DNA of 47,298 nucleotides from an uncultured bacterium (GCA_902774245.1 CACYHQ010000025.1:1-47298), one strand, 5' to 3'; shown: positions 36,258-47,181, counted from the stretch's first letter. Numbers and translations: made by a program. Notes: generated by a model not told the origin, from the sequence alone.

Positions 36258-36286
36258 ATAATACACCTCTGAAAACAAAAAATCAA
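36258..36286 (-). promoter_or_regulatory. Promoter of the prepilin-like gene, TTGATT-N17-TATTAT
   Basis: Minus-strand -35 TTGATT (36286-36281), -10 TATTAT (36263-36258) preceded by GGTG. The rest of the 36165-36467 gap is leader plus the tpiA terminator. Confidence 0.6.
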
Positions 36287-36396
36287 GCGTGACAAATGAA
36301 AAAAATCGACAATCGTTTCGAAAAAATGAATAAACGAAAGAATCTAAAGGAATTGCCTGAAGAAACTCTGCCGCAACCAGCTTGATTTAGGGCGAA

Positions 36397-36432
36397 GAAA
36401 AACCCCGGCGGCCTTGTGACGGGCTGCCGGGG
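36397..36432 (-). terminator. Terminator of the gap-pgk-tpiA operon
   Basis: Minus-strand stem GCCGGGG-partner CCCCGGC (36432-36403 with internal GGCC/GGGC pairing), followed by TTTTT (36402-36398). Confidence 0.88.
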
Positions 36433-36467
36433 CAAAAGACAACACAGTTTCTGTGAAACTGCCGGGA

Positions 36468-37232
36468 TCAGGCGTTCAGGGCGTTCTGGATGAGCGCGGT
36501 GAAGGAGTCGGCCTTGAGGGCCGCGCCGCCGATGAGGCCGCCGTCGATGTCCTGCTTGGAGACGAGGGCGCCGGAGTTTTCGGCCTTCATGCTGCCGCCG
36601 TACTGGACGACGATGTCCTGGGCCTTGTCGCCGTAGAGAGCGGTCAGGACGGAGCGGATGAAGGCGTGGGTTTCCTGCGCGACGTCGGGGGTGGCGGTCT
36701 TGCCGGTGCCGATGGCCCAGACGGGCTCGTAGGCGATCGTGACCGCGTCCATGTCGGCGGCGGAGATGTCGGCGAAAGCGCCGCGGATCTGCTTTTCGAG
36801 GACGGTGTTGGTGACGCCGCCTTCACGCTCGGCGAGGGTTTCGCCGATGCAGACGATGGGTTTCAGGCCGTACTTGAGGGCGGCCTTGATCCGCTGGTTG
36901 ACGGTCTCGTCGGTCTCGCCGAAATACTGGCGGCGTTCGCTGTGGCCGATGATGACGTATTCGACGCCGATTTCCTTGAGCATCGCGCCGGAGATTTCGC
37001 CGGTGTACGCGCCGTTGTCGGCCCAGTGGATGTTCTGGGCGCCGACCTTGACGTTGGAACCCTTGAGGATCTCAACGGCGGTGGCGAGGCTGGTGAAGGT
37101 GGGGCAGACGGCGATTTCGCACTTGCCGGCGAACTGGGCGAGGGAGGCTTTCAGGGCGGAAGCGAGCTCGGCGGTTTCCGCCGCGGTCTTGTTCATCTTC
37201 CAGTTGCCCGCGATGAAGATTTTGCGTGCCAT
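36468..37232 (-). CDS. tpiA: Triosephosphate isomerase
   Basis: Interconverts dihydroxyacetone phosphate and glyceraldehyde 3-phosphate. The 254-residue chain has all catalytic parts: Lys12 in GNWKMN, His97 in IIGHSERR, Glu169 in AYEPVWAIGTG with the mobile loop, and the phosphate-binding GGSMKAEN and GGLIGGAAL. It is the last gene of gap-pgk-tpiA, after a stem-loop in the 105-base spacer, and ends at a strong terminator. Confidence 0.97.
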   Translation of the reverse strand: MARKIFIAGNWKMNKTAAETAELASALKASLAQFAGKCEIAVCPTFTSLATAVEILKGSNVKVGAQNIHWADNGAYTGEISGAMLKEIGVEYVIIGHSERRQYFGETDETVNQRIKAALKYGLKPIVCIGETLAEREGGVTNTVLEKQIRGAFADISAADMDAVTIAYEPVWAIGTGKTATPDVAQETHAFIRSVLTALYGDKAQDIVVQYGGSMKAENSGALVSKQDIDGGLIGGAALKADSFTALIQNALNA

Positions 37233-37256
37233 GGTAATATGGATTCCTGTGGTGAG

Positions 37257-37300
37257 GCGGACGTCCGGCGAAATTGAGGGGAACCGCCGGACGCGTCCGC
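37257..37300 (-). other. Large stem-loop between pgk and tpiA
   Basis: GCGGAC and TCCGGCG (37257-37270) pair with CGCCGGA and GTCCGC (37285-37300) around a 14-base loop, with a small internal bulge. No T-run, so it is more likely an mRNA processing or stability element that tunes tpiA expression. Confidence 0.6.
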
Positions 37301-37337
37301 TGAGGTGACGGGAAAGCTTTTTGAGCTTGAACCCGGA

Positions 37338-38567
37338 TTATTTGTCGGAGAGGGCGACCACGCCGGGGAGGTCCTTGCCTTCGAGGAATTCGAGGGAAGC
37401 GCCGCCGCCGGTGGAGATGTGGGTCATCTTGGAGGCGAGACCGCTCTTGTTGACGGCCGCGACGGAGTCGCCGCCGCCGATGATGGTGGTGGCGCCGGAG
37501 TCGGCGACGGCCTGGCAGACGCCCATGGTGCCGTTGGCGAAGTTGGACATTTCAAAGCAGCCCATCGGACCATTCCAGACGACGGTCTTCGCGCCCTTGA
37601 TGGCGTTGGCGTAGAGTTCGATCGTCTTCGGGCCGATGTCGAGCGCCATCCAGCCTTCCGGGATGTCGTCGGTGACGGTCTGGATGTTGGCGTCGTTGGA
37701 GAAGGCATCCGCGGCGATGTTGTCGACGGGGAGGAGGAACTGGACGTTGAGCTCTTTTGCCTTGGCGATCATGTCGCGGGCGTACTGGAGCTGGTCGTCC
37801 TCGCAGAGGGACTTGCCGATGTTGTGACCCTGGGCCTTCAGGAACGTGTAGGCCATGCCGCCGCCGATGATGAGCGTGTTGACCTTCGTGAGGAGGTTGT
37901 TCACGACCGCGAGCTTGTCGGAGACCATGGCGACGAAAGGACGGACCGGGTTGTTCACGGCGTTGCCGAGGAACGCGATTTCCTTTTCCATGAGGAAACC
38001 GGCGACGGAGGTGCCGATGTACTTGGTGATGACGGCGGTGGAGGCGTGGGCGCGGTGGGCGGTGCCGAACGCGTCGTTGCAGTAGATGTCGCCGTAGGAA
38101 GCGAGCTTCTTGGCGAGCTCTTTCTGCTTTTCCTTGAGCTCGGCCTTCTTGGCCTTGAACTCTTCGTCGCTCTGGCCTTCCTTCTGTTTGAGCTTGCCCT
38201 GTTCTTCCTTGTAGAAGCGGGTGTTCTCGAGCATCACGACGTCGCCGGGCTTCATGGCCTTGACGATGTCGTCGGCGTTGGCGCAGTCGGGCGCGAAGGT
38301 GACGGGCTTGCCGAGCATCTTGGAGAGGTATTCGGCGACCGGCTTGAGGCTGAAATCGGCCTCGTAGCCCTTTTCGGCGGGACGGCCGAGGTGGCTCATG
38401 AGGACGAGGCTGCCGCCCTGTTCGAGGACGTACTGGATGGAGGGCAGGGCGCCCTTGATGCGGGTGTCGTCTTTGATGACGCCTTCCTTGATGGGCACGT
38501 TGAAGTCGACGCGCATGACAACGCGTTTGCCTTTGAGATCGACGTCGCGAAGGGTTTTCTTATTCAT
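37338..38567 (-). CDS. pgk: Phosphoglycerate kinase with unusual active-site deletion
   Basis: The 409-residue chain is clearly PGK: VDFNVP (21-25), [38 protein letters not shown] and the C-terminal GGGDSVAA and [13 protein letters not shown]. It transfers the 1-phosphate of 1,3-bisphosphoglycerate to ADP. Two oddities: a charged insertion at about 123-148, as in Bacteroidetes-type PGKs, and loss of about four or five residues between 214 and 215, where FVAMVSDK replaces the usual VAI(L/I)GGAKVSDK. That segment carries the conserved GGAK lysine that supports phosphate transfer. The frame is otherwise intact. It is the second gene of the gap-pgk-tpiA operon. Confidence 0.93.
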   Translation of the reverse strand: MNKKTLRDVDLKGKRVVMRVDFNVPIKEGVIKDDTRIKGALPSIQYVLEQGGSLVLMSHLGRPAEKGYEADFSLKPVAEYLSKMLGKPVTFAPDCANADDIVKAMKPGDVVMLENTRFYKEEQGKLKQKEGQSDEEFKAKKAELKEKQKELAKKLASYGDIYCNDAFGTAHRAHASTAVITKYIGTSVAGFLMEKEIAFLGNAVNNPVRPFVAMVSDKLAVVNNLLTKVNTLIIGGGMAYTFLKAQGHNIGKSLCEDDQLQYARDMIAKAKELNVQFLLPVDNIAADAFSNDANIQTVTDDIPEGWMALDIGPKTIELYANAIKGAKTVVWNGPMGCFEMSNFANGTMGVCQAVADSGATTIIGGGDSVAAVNKSGLASKMTHISTGGGASLEFLEGKDLPGVVALSDK

Positions 38568-38633
38568 GGAAAAACTCCGTTTGTGTGAAAGTGAAGAGAA
38601 ATAAGTTCGGTTTGAACAGAAAGCAAAGCGGGA

Positions 38634-38651
38634 CGGGCGGAATGCCGCCCG
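38634..38651 (-). other. Stem-loop between gap and pgk
   Basis: CGGGCGG/CCGCCCG with loop AATG, seven pairs, no T-run in either direction. It may be a processing or stability element between the two coding regions. Confidence 0.5.
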
Positions 38652-38688
38652 CCCCGCGGGATTTCAAGCAAGGATGCTTGGAAACAGC

Positions 38689-39744
<1,056 letters not shown>

Positions 39745-39756
39745 TCAAATGCTATA

Positions 39757-39784
39757 AATATAGCACGCTTTTAGAAATTTACAA
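39757..39784 (-). promoter_or_regulatory. Promoter of the gap-pgk-tpiA operon, TTGTAA-N16-TATATT
   Basis: Minus-strand -35 TTGTAA (39784-39779), -10 TATATT (39762-39757). The -10 sits in a palindrome GCTATAAATATAGC (39751-39764), which may be an operator or chance. Confidence 0.6.
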
Positions 39785-39933
39785 GCTGCAAGGGACAAAT
39801 TCGATAAAAAAATATCGGATTGTGCCTCATGTGCGTAACAAGATGAACAGGAGACCCCGCCGAGCAGTCCGGTTTTGTCCGATGACGGTTCCGAAAGGTT
39901 TTCCCGGTTCTTATTGATGCAAAGGGGTTGCGG

Positions 39934-41193
39934 TTACTTTGCAGTCAGGCGTTTCGCGGCCTCGCGCGCTTCAGCGATGATCTCCTCCTCGCCGTCGACG
40001 TGGCCGCCGCGCATCAGGATGCGGCCGTCGCAGATGACCGTGTCGACGCAGGAGCTGTCGGCGGCGTACACCATGTCGGAGACGAGGTTGAAGCCGGGGA
40101 CGAGGTTGTGGTTGTTCAGGTCGACGAGCATGCAGTCGGCGAGACGGCCTTCCTCGATCACGCCCGCGTCGATGCCGAACGCCTCGGCTCCGGACCGTGT
40201 GGCGGCGCGGAAGACGTCCGCGGCCTTCATCGCCTTCGGATCGCTGGTGAGGTCCTTCCCGCGGAGGGCGGCGGTCTTCATTTCGCCGAGCATGGAGAGG
40301 GAGTTGTTGGAGGACGCGCCGTCGGTGCCGATCGCCCAGCGGCACTTGCCGAAGAGCGCGGCGCTGTCGTAGCGGAAATGGCCGGAGACGAGCTTCATGT
40401 TCGAGACGGGCATGTGGACGAGCACGGAACGGCGTTCGGCGAGGAGTTCGATGTCCTCGTCGGTGAGCGCCACGGAGTGAGCGAGGATTGTTTTGTCCGT
40501 GAGAATGCCGCAGCTGTCGACATAGGCGGTCGGGCTCATGCCGTGCTGCGCCATGCAGTCGTCGAACTCCTTCTTCGTTTCCGCGAGGTGCGTGTGGATC
40601 ACGAGGCCGTGCTTCTTCGCCGTGTCGGCCACGTCGCGCAGGATTTCCTCGGTCGTCGTGTAGATCGCGTGCGGCGCGACGGAGATCTGGAGGCGCGGGG
40701 AGAGTTTGTCGCGGTTCTCCAGCAGCCAGTCGTTGTCCAGCATGGGGAGAAACGTCGGATTGCCCATGGTCTGGCGCAGGATGCCGATACAGGCGCGGAC
40801 GCCCATTTCCTCGGCGGCCTTCACGACCTGGCGGCCCCGCCAGTACATGTCGTTGAAGAAGACGGTGCCGGACTTGATCATTTCGAGGATGGCGAGGCGG
40901 GTGCCGGCGTAGACGTCATCGTTGGTGAGGCGCGCCTCGACGGGCCAGATGTGGTTGCTGAGCCAGTCGAAGAGGTCGAGGTCGTCGGCATAACCGCGCA
41001 GCAGGGACATGGCGGCGTGGGTGTGAGCGTTGTAGAACGCGGGGAGGATCGCCATTTCGCCGTGGGCGTCGAGCGTTTCGTCGGCGGATTCGGCGGGGAC
41101 GGCCTGGGAGATGCTGGCGAAGCGGTTGCCTTCGATGCGGACGTTGACCGTGGAACCGTTGAGGACGACATTGCGGAGGAGGATGCTTGACAT
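39934..41193 (-). CDS. mtaD: 5-methylthioadenosine/S-adenosylhomocysteine deaminase-type amidohydrolase
   Basis: Metal-dependent amidohydrolase of 419 residues in the MTA/SAH deaminase group: LDAHGEMAILPAFYNAHTHAAMSLLRG, metal-binding APHAIYT, IHTHLAETKKE, LAHSVAL and the Asp in IGTDGASSNN. It would deaminate S-adenosylhomocysteine or methylthioadenosine to the inosyl derivatives. It stands 61 bases after a diverged SAHH-like gene on the same strand, and 39691-39933 holds no clear terminator. Other substrates of this family (guanine, adenosine) cannot be excluded, but the signature and neighbour favour SAH/MTA. Confidence 0.88.
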   Translation of the reverse strand: MSSILLRNVVLNGSTVNVRIEGNRFASISQAVPAESADETLDAHGEMAILPAFYNAHTHAAMSLLRGYADDLDLFDWLSNHIWPVEARLTNDDVYAGTRLAILEMIKSGTVFFNDMYWRGRQVVKAAEEMGVRACIGILRQTMGNPTFLPMLDNDWLLENRDKLSPRLQISVAPHAIYTTTEEILRDVADTAKKHGLVIHTHLAETKKEFDDCMAQHGMSPTAYVDSCGILTDKTILAHSVALTDEDIELLAERRSVLVHMPVSNMKLVSGHFRYDSAALFGKCRWAIGTDGASSNNSLSMLGEMKTAALRGKDLTSDPKAMKAADVFRAATRSGAEAFGIDAGVIEEGRLADCMLVDLNNHNLVPGFNLVSDMVYAADSSCVDTVICDGRILMRGGHVDGEEEIIAEAREAAKRLTAK

Positions 41194-41254
41194 GATCTTG
41201 ACCTGTTTCTTCGGGGTTGGTTATTGGATTCTGAAGATGTTTTGTACCGGAAGC

Positions 41255-42292
41255 TCAGAGTCCGAGCGCGTCAATCTCTGCGTTGATGACGCCTGCGGCG
41301 CGGACATCGGCGAGGATGAGATCTTCGAGCGGCGCGGGCGGCGTCAGGATGTCCGAAGCGCCGGAGGTGCGCATGAGCTCGAGGAGCCCGGCGCTGTGGA
41401 GCGCCAGAGTCGGGTCGATGTAACGCGTGGACGTGGGCTCGGCGAGCATGAAGTTGACCGGACGTTTTCCGTTGACCGCGCGGTCGGGCGGGACGCCGGG
41501 GCCGAACTCGTCGTCCGCGCCCATGTTGACCAGCAGCGCGCCGCTGTCGAGCAGGAGTTGCGCGAACGGCGCGAGCGCGTCGCGGATGCCCGTGGCGGAA
41601 ACAACGATGTCGGTGCCGTTCAGCAGCGCCGGCGTGAAGACGCGTCCCTGCGCCGGATCGACGATGCGGATGGTCGCCCCCGCCTGCGTCAGGGAGTATT
41701 CGATGCCGCGTCCGACGCGTCCGTGTCCGAAGAGCAGGACGGTCTTTCCGGCGGGATCGGCCCCGATGTGACGGAGCCCGCGCAGACAGCCGTCGCCGGT
41801 GCCGAGCACGGTCTCGATGGACTTGATGCGGCCGGAATCCGCCGCGAAAACGGGTTTGTCGGGCGGGTTGGCTTCGTAGGTGTGGACGCCGGAACGCGTC
41901 AGCTCGCAGTAGCCGAGGCGGACGGGAAGATTGCGGCTCAGCGCGACGCAATCGAGCACGGCGTCGAACGGGCCGGCCGAGGCGGCTTCTTCTGCACCGT
42001 GACAGGTCGTAATCCCGATCCAGGCGAGAAATCCGGGGATCGCCGGATCGTAGCCGAGTTCGTCGGAATACACGACCGTGAGTTCGGCTCCGCCCTCGAG
42101 CAGCGCGGCATACTGCGCCAGTGTGTTCAGGAAGAGCGGCGTGCCGCAGAGGACGCGGAGACTTTCCAGCGGACGCTCCTCGCGCCAGCGTTTCGCCTGA
42201 GCGGCGAGCGCGGGGTAATCGCGTGCCGGATCGAGCTCGGGCGCGAGCGTCGCGGCGATCGCCTGAAGTTGTGCGGCGCGGTCCGGGATCAT
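41255..42292 (-). CDS. Diverged S-adenosylhomocysteine hydrolase homologue
   Basis: The 345-residue protein follows the AhcY plan though shorter than usual (about 410-470): N-terminal SAH-like domain with GPFDAVLDCVALS (AhcY LDDGGD), ELTRSGVHTYEA (AhcY EETTTGVH), the lysine in GRIKSIETV (AhcY TKSKFDN), and an NAD-binding Rossmann LLFGHGRVGRGIEYSL with DIVVSATG and NMGADDE. The catalytic lysine equivalent is present but the following Asp is not conserved and several substrate residues differ. It overlaps the end of cysS (ATGA) and precedes mtaD, so a role in SAH or S-inosylhomocysteine turnover is inferred. It may instead be a regulatory paralogue. Confidence 0.7.
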   Translation of the reverse strand: MIPDRAAQLQAIAATLAPELDPARDYPALAAQAKRWREERPLESLRVLCGTPLFLNTLAQYAALLEGGAELTVVYSDELGYDPAIPGFLAWIGITTCHGAEEAASAGPFDAVLDCVALSRNLPVRLGYCELTRSGVHTYEANPPDKPVFAADSGRIKSIETVLGTGDGCLRGLRHIGADPAGKTVLLFGHGRVGRGIEYSLTQAGATIRIVDPAQGRVFTPALLNGTDIVVSATGIRDALAPFAQLLLDSGALLVNMGADDEFGPGVPPDRAVNGKRPVNFMLAEPTSTRYIDPTLALHSAGLLELMRTSGASDILTPPAPLEDLILADVRAAGVINAEIDALGL

Positions 42293-43710
42293 AACTTGGA
42301 GAGTTCCGGTCCGGCAGACGTGTCCTTCACGGCCCAGCCCGCGGCATTGATCTGTTCGCGGAGCGCGTCGGCGGCGGCGAAATCCTTCGCCTTCTTCGCC
42401 TCGGCGCGTTTCTGCGCGAGCTCGAGGATCTCGGCCGGGACGTCCTGTTTCGGGGTGTCGGCGGCCTCAAGCGCGGAATCGACATCCAGAAACGCCAGGA
42501 CGCGGTCGAAATCGCGGTACTGGTCGAGCAGAATCGTAGCTGCGTCATGACCTGCGCCTTTCGCGAGCAGGCCGTTGACCTCACGCGTGAATTTATGGAC
42601 AGTTGCGAGTGCTTCCGCGATGTTCAGGTCGTCGGCGAGTCCGTCGGCGAACTTGGCGTGTGCGGCTTCCGCTGCGGCTTTCGCCTCGGCGAGAAGCGCA
42701 TCTCCGGCGGGAGCGGCGTTCAGGCGGGCAAAGAGCGTGTGGAATTTCTTCAGCGCGGTCCGGGCCGTTCCGAGGGCATCCGGGTCGAAATTGAGCTTGG
42801 AGCGATAGTGCGTGCCGAGCAGGAGATAGCGGATCTCCGCACCGGACCAGCCTTTCGCCGTGAGGTCGCGCAGCGTGTAGAAATTACCGAGCGACTTCGA
42901 CATCTTCTGCCCCTTGATCGTGAGGTGCTCGCAGTGGAGCCAGTAATTGACGAACTTGCAGCCGTTTGCGGATTCGCTCTGCGCAATCTCGTCCTCGTGG
43001 TGCGGGAACATGTTGTCGACGCCGCCGGTGTGGATGTCGAATGTGAGGCCGAGGTATTTGCGGCTCATGGCGGAGCATTCGAGGTGCCAGCCGGGACGGC
43101 CGGGCCCCCACGGGCTGTCCCACTTCACGTCGCCGTCATTTTCATCCCAGGCTTTCCAGAGCGCGAAGTCGGCCACGGAGTCCTTGGCGTACTCGTCGCT
43201 GCGGACGCGGTCGCCGATGCGCTGATTTTCGAAGTCGAGCTTGACCAGCTGCCCGTAGTTTTTGCATTTCTCGATGGAGAAGTAAATGGACCCGTCGTCG
43301 GACTGGTACGCGTAGCCCTTGTCCATCAGCTGCTGGATCATGTTCAGCATTTCCGGGATGTGCGCCGTGGCCTCGGGATAGTGTTCCGCCGGTTCGACGC
43401 GGAGCGTGCGGAGATCCTCGAAGAACGCATCCTTGTATTTGCGCGTGAAGGTCTGAAGCGGCAGTCCGGCGGCGCGCGAATCGCGGATGGTCTTGTCGTC
43501 GACGTCGGTCAGGTTCATGACCTGCGTGACCTTGATGCCGTGGTATTCGAGCGTGCGGCGGAGAAGGTCTTCGAAGAGGTAGGCGCGGAAATTGCCGATG
43601 TGGGCGTAGTTGTAGACCGTGGGGCCGCAGGTGTACATCCCGGCGTACCCTTCGCGGATCGGCGTGAATTCGGTCATGCGGCGTCCGAGCGTATTGTAAA
43701 AGCGGATCAT
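42289..43710 (-). CDS. cysS: Cysteinyl-tRNA synthetase
   Basis: Class I aminoacyl-tRNA synthetase of 473 residues, normal for CysRS. It has the HIGH motif as [12 protein letters not shown], the zinc-binding Cys in [10 protein letters not shown] and WHLECSAMS with [13 protein letters not shown], and the KMSKS motif in [12 protein letters not shown]. The C-terminal anticodon region is Ala/Lys-rich. It starts at 43710 and overlaps the SAHH-like gene by four bases (ATGA), so its expression is coupled to that gene. A promoter lies at 43808-43836. Confidence 0.97.
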   Translation of the reverse strand: MIRFYNTLGRRMTEFTPIREGYAGMYTCGPTVYNYAHIGNFRAYLFEDLLRRTLEYHGIKVTQVMNLTDVDDKTIRDSRAAGLPLQTFTRKYKDAFFEDLRTLRVEPAEHYPEATAHIPEMLNMIQQLMDKGYAYQSDDGSIYFSIEKCKNYGQLVKLDFENQRIGDRVRSDEYAKDSVADFALWKAWDENDGDVKWDSPWGPGRPGWHLECSAMSRKYLGLTFDIHTGGVDNMFPHHEDEIAQSESANGCKFVNYWLHCEHLTIKGQKMSKSLGNFYTLRDLTAKGWSGAEIRYLLLGTHYRSKLNFDPDALGTARTALKKFHTLFARLNAAPAGDALLAEAKAAAEAAHAKFADGLADDLNIAEALATVHKFTREVNGLLAKGAGHDAATILLDQYRDFDRVLAFLDVDSALEAADTPKQDVPAEILELAQKRAEAKKAKDFAAADALREQINAAGWAVKDTSAGPELSKL

Positions 43711-43807
43711 GTAGTTTCTCCTGATTTCTTATGGCGTGTCCGTCTGATGCGGTCATGAGGCGACCGCCTGTGGATTCTATTGCGCCATCCATTGTTTAAG
43801 AACTATT

Positions 43808-43836
43808 ATTATACACCATTTTCTCTTCCTTTTCAA
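43808..43836 (-). promoter_or_regulatory. Promoter of cysS, TTGAAA-N17-TATAAT
   Basis: Minus-strand -35 TTGAAA (43836-43831), -10 TATAAT (43813-43808) preceded by GGTG. Confidence 0.65.
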
Positions 43837-43965
43837 GCGTCTTGCCGAAAATACCGCGGAAGGCCGGGACGCATCATTGCGTCCCTGCGTCTTACTCTCG
43901 CTGTCGACCGGATGAGTCGGAGATGTTTAACGAAAAATTAACGTAAAAACATCACTGGAAACGGC

Positions 43966-43993
43966 TTGTTTTTTCCGAAACAGGGGGTATTGT
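43966..43993 (+). promoter_or_regulatory. Promoter of fucI, TTGTTT-N16-TATTGT
   Basis: -35 TTGTTT (43966-43971), -10 TATTGT (43988-43993), 16-base spacer. The remaining divergent gap (43837-43965) shows no gene. Confidence 0.45.
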
Positions 43994-44038
43994 ATCGGTA
44001 CGAATCGTTTTTTCAACACATTCAACCAGGAGTTATCC

Positions 44039-45796
44039 ATGATCGAATCCCTTCCCCGTATCGGAATCCGCCCGGTGATCGACGGCCGCCGCAGAGGCGT
44101 CCGCGAATCCCTTGAAGACCAGACCATGAACATGGCGAAATCAGCCGCCGCGCTGATCTCCGGCACGTTGCGTTATCCGAACGGCAAACCCGTCGAATGC
44201 GTGATCGCCGACACCACGATCGGCGGTGTGAACGAGGCTGCGGCCTGCGCGAAGAAGTTCGCCGCCATGAACGTGACCGCCACGCTGACCGTTACGCCGT
44301 GCTGGTGCTACGGTTCCGAGACGATGGACATGGATCCGCTCACGCAGAAGGCCGTATGGGGATTCAACGGCACGGAACGTCCCGGCGCGGTCTATCTGGC
44401 GGCGGTCCTGGCGGCCTACGCTCAGAAGGGACTCCCGGCGTTCGGTATCTACGGCCGCGAGGTGAAGGACGCTGCCGACACGGAGATCCCGGGCGACGTC
44501 CGCGAAAAGATCCTGGCGTTCGCGCGTTCGGCCGTGGCGGTCGGGCTCATGCGCGGCAAATCCTACCTCTCCATCGGCGGTATGGCCATGGGCATCGCCG
44601 GATCCATCGTGAATCACGATTTCTTTGAAAGCTACCTCGGCATGCGCTGCGAATCGGTCGATATGAGCGAGATCATCCGCCGCGTGGACGAGGTTATCTA
44701 CGACCCCGTCGAATTCGAAAAGGCATACGCCTGGGTTCGTGCGAACTGCGTCGAGGGGCAGGACAACAATCCCGCCGAGGTTCAGCGCACGAAGGAACAG
44801 AAGGATCAGATATGGGCGTACGTCGTGAAGATGATGATCATCGCCCGCGATCTCATGATCGGCAATCCGCGCCTCGCCGAACTCGGTTTCCGCGAGGAGG
44901 CCGAAGGTCATAATGCCATTGCCGCCGGATTCCAGGGACAGCGTCAGTGGACCGACCACATGCCGAACGGCGACTTCATGGAGGCTATGCTCTGCTCGTC
45001 GTTCGACTGGAACGGTCTCCGCGAGGCGTTTGTGCTGGCGACCGAGAACGACTGCCTGAACGGCACGGCGATGCTGTTCGGGCACCTGCTCACCGGCACG
45101 GCGCAGGGATTCTCCGACGTCCGCACGTTCTGGAGCCCGGAATCCGTGAAGCGTGTGACCGGATACGACATGGAATACCCCGGCCTCATCCACCTCATCA
45201 ACTCCGGCGCAACCACGCTCGACGCCACCGGACGTGCCGAACGCGACGGCAAGCCCGCGATGAAACCGTTCTGGGAGCTCACGGACGCCGATGCCGACGC
45301 ATGCCTGAAGGCGACAAAATGGCGTGCCGCCAGTCACGGTTATTTCCGCGGCGGCGGATTCTCCAGCTGTTTCCTCACGCGAGGCGGCATGCCCGTCACG
45401 ATGAGCCGCGTCAATCTTGTCCACGGCCTCGGCCCGGTCCTCCAAATCGCCGAAGGTTATACGGCCGAGCTTCCGCCCGAGGTCAACTCCGTCCTCGACC
45501 AGCGTACCGACCCGACCTGGCCGACCACGTGGTTCGTGCCGCGCCTCACGGGGCAGGGTGCGTTCAAGGATGTCTACAGTGTCATGGCGAACTGGGGCGC
45601 CAACCACGGCGCGTTCAGCTGCGGCCATATCGGCGCTGACCTCATCACCCTCGCCTCCATGCTCCGCATCCCGGTCTCGCTCCACAATGTCCCCGAGGAA
45701 AAGATCTTCCGTCCGGCCGCGTGGAACGCCTTCGGCATGGACAAGGAAGGCGCGGACTACCGTGCCTGCAAGAATTTCGGCGCGGTCTACCGTTGA
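44039..45796 (+). CDS. fucI: L-fucose isomerase
   Basis: Ketol isomerase turning L-fucose into L-fuculose; D-arabinose is also a substrate of some members. The 585-residue chain closely matches E. coli FucI (about 590). The metal ligands are placed as expected: Glu in ATENDCLNG (about 336), Asp in SDVRTFWSP (about 360) and His in [13 protein letters not shown] (about 525). N-terminal [19 protein letters not shown] is the family signature. AGGAG precedes the ATG and a promoter lies at 43966. No fuculokinase or aldolase is in the window; the next gene downstream is a nucleotidyltransferase-kinase fusion. Confidence 0.95.
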   Translation: MIESLPRIGIRPVIDGRRRGVRESLEDQTMNMAKSAAALISGTLRYPNGKPVECVIADTTIGGVNEAAACAKKFAAMNVTATLTVTPCWCYGSETMDMDPLTQKAVWGFNGTERPGAVYLAAVLAAYAQKGLPAFGIYGREVKDAADTEIPGDVREKILAFARSAVAVGLMRGKSYLSIGGMAMGIAGSIVNHDFFESYLGMRCESVDMSEIIRRVDEVIYDPVEFEKAYAWVRANCVEGQDNNPAEVQRTKEQKDQIWAYVVKMMIIARDLMIGNPRLAELGFREEAEGHNAIAAGFQGQRQWTDHMPNGDFMEAMLCSSFDWNGLREAFVLATENDCLNGTAMLFGHLLTGTAQGFSDVRTFWSPESVKRVTGYDMEYPGLIHLINSGATTLDATGRAERDGKPAMKPFWELTDADADACLKATKWRAASHGYFRGGGFSSCFLTRGGMPVTMSRVNLVHGLGPVLQIAEGYTAELPPEVNSVLDQRTDPTWPTTWFVPRLTGQGAFKDVYSVMANWGANHGAFSCGHIGADLITLASMLRIPVSLHNVPEEKIFRPAAWNAFGMDKEGADYRACKNFGAVYR

Positions 45797-45880
45797 GGAG
45801 ATCTGAGCTTGATTGAGCAAAAAACGCCGTACAACGACCCTTTATGTTTTGCGGCGGATTGAATCGCGATCGGGTTTGCC

Positions 45881-47023
45881 ATGAAAAGGAAAGTCTTTGT
45901 CTCCGGCTGTTACGATATGCTGCACAGCGGACATGTCGCCTTCTTTGAGGAGGCGGCGTCCTACGGCGATCTATATGTCGGCCTCGGCTCGGACCAGACC
46001 ATCCTGGAGCTGAAAGGCCGGAAAACGGTCAACAGCGAGTGCGAACGGCTGTATATGGTCAAGGCCATCCGTTATGTGAAAGACGCCTGGATCAACTCGG
46101 GAAGCGGCATCATGGACTTCGAGAAGGAAGTCCGTGAGCTGAAACCGGACATCTTTTTCGTCAACTCGGACGGATACACGCCGGGCAAGGAGGCCTTCTG
46201 CAGAGAACTCGGCATCAAGCTCATTGTCAGCAAACGTGTCCCCGGCGAGGGACTTCCCGCCAGATCCACGACCGCGCTCCGTCAGGAGTGCCGTATCCCG
46301 TACCGCGTGGAGCTGTGCGGCGGCTGGTTGGACCAGCCGGACGTGAATGCGCTTGCGGCGGGGCCGGTCGTCGTCATGTCCATCGAACCGACGATTGAGT
46401 TCAACGACAGGAGTGGTCTGGCGACAAGTTCGCGCAAGAAGGCGATCGAACTCTGGCAAGCTCAAATTCCCCCTGGAAATCGAGAAGAGCTCGCAAAAGT
46501 GCTTTTTTGTGTTGAGAATCCACCCGGGACTGAGCATATCAGCGGGTCGCAGGATCAGCTCGGGATTCTTCTCCCGGGCGTGAACAAGCTTAACTACGAC
46601 AATGGTTCCTGGCCGGTTTCCATTGAGAGCATCACGGATGATGAAACGCTGAGTTTTATTTCGGATCACTTGTATCTGATCCAGCTCCCTCAGAGAAAAG
46701 CGGACTTTGATGTTTTTGCCGACACTGACATCAACGCCGTCAGCGCCGGCAAACTCGCTGACGCGACGGAACGCTGCTGGGCGGCGATTCAGGCTCGTGA
46801 CGTGGAGCGATGGGGAAAAGCCACGACGAATTGCTTCGAAGCTCAGCTCGAAATGTTCCCGGCAATGTTGACTTCGGACGTACAGGCGGCCATTGAACAA
46901 TACCGGGCTTTGGCTTGCGGCTGGAAGCTCACCGGTTGCGGCGGAGGAGGGTATCTGATCCTGATTTCCAAGGTCCCGATTCCGAACGCGATCAAGGTCG
47001 TTCCCTGCGATTCTCGTTTCTGA
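45881..47023 (+). CDS. Fusion of HxGH nucleotidyltransferase and GHMP-type sugar kinase
   Basis: The 380-residue product has an N-terminal cytidylyltransferase-like domain (1 to about 130): HSGH at 15-18 (HxGH ATP/CTP motif) and STT at 128-130, the family's ISTT-type motif. The rest looks like a GHMP kinase: GGWLDQPDVN, the P-loop-like SGLATSS (178-184), GSQDQLG (222-228) and TGCGGGG (351-357). GHMP kinases phosphorylate sugars such as galactose, fucose and heptose. Together they could phosphorylate and then activate one sugar, analogous in logic to FKP, although its pyrophosphorylase domain is of another type. It follows fucI by 84 bases. The sugar and nucleotide are unknown. Confidence 0.72.
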   Translation: MKRKVFVSGCYDMLHSGHVAFFEEAASYGDLYVGLGSDQTILELKGRKTVNSECERLYMVKAIRYVKDAWINSGSGIMDFEKEVRELKPDIFFVNSDGYTPGKEAFCRELGIKLIVSKRVPGEGLPARSTTALRQECRIPYRVELCGGWLDQPDVNALAAGPVVVMSIEPTIEFNDRSGLATSSRKKAIELWQAQIPPGNREELAKVLFCVENPPGTEHISGSQDQLGILLPGVNKLNYDNGSWPVSIESITDDETLSFISDHLYLIQLPQRKADFDVFADTDINAVSAGKLADATERCWAAIQARDVERWGKATTNCFEAQLEMFPAMLTSDVQAAIEQYRALACGWKLTGCGGGGYLILISKVPIPNAIKVVPCDSRF

Positions 47024-47181
47024 GCTCATTTGATGTTGGGGGATGTCTTGTTTTCTTAAGCTCAATCTGAGCTGGATCGTCTCTCTCGGTTGTTCTCTTC
47101 ATTACCCCGCTTCAATATTATTTTCACGCATACGCGAAAGGGCGGGTGGAAACATTTTTCCGGATTTCTTTTGATTTCGGC

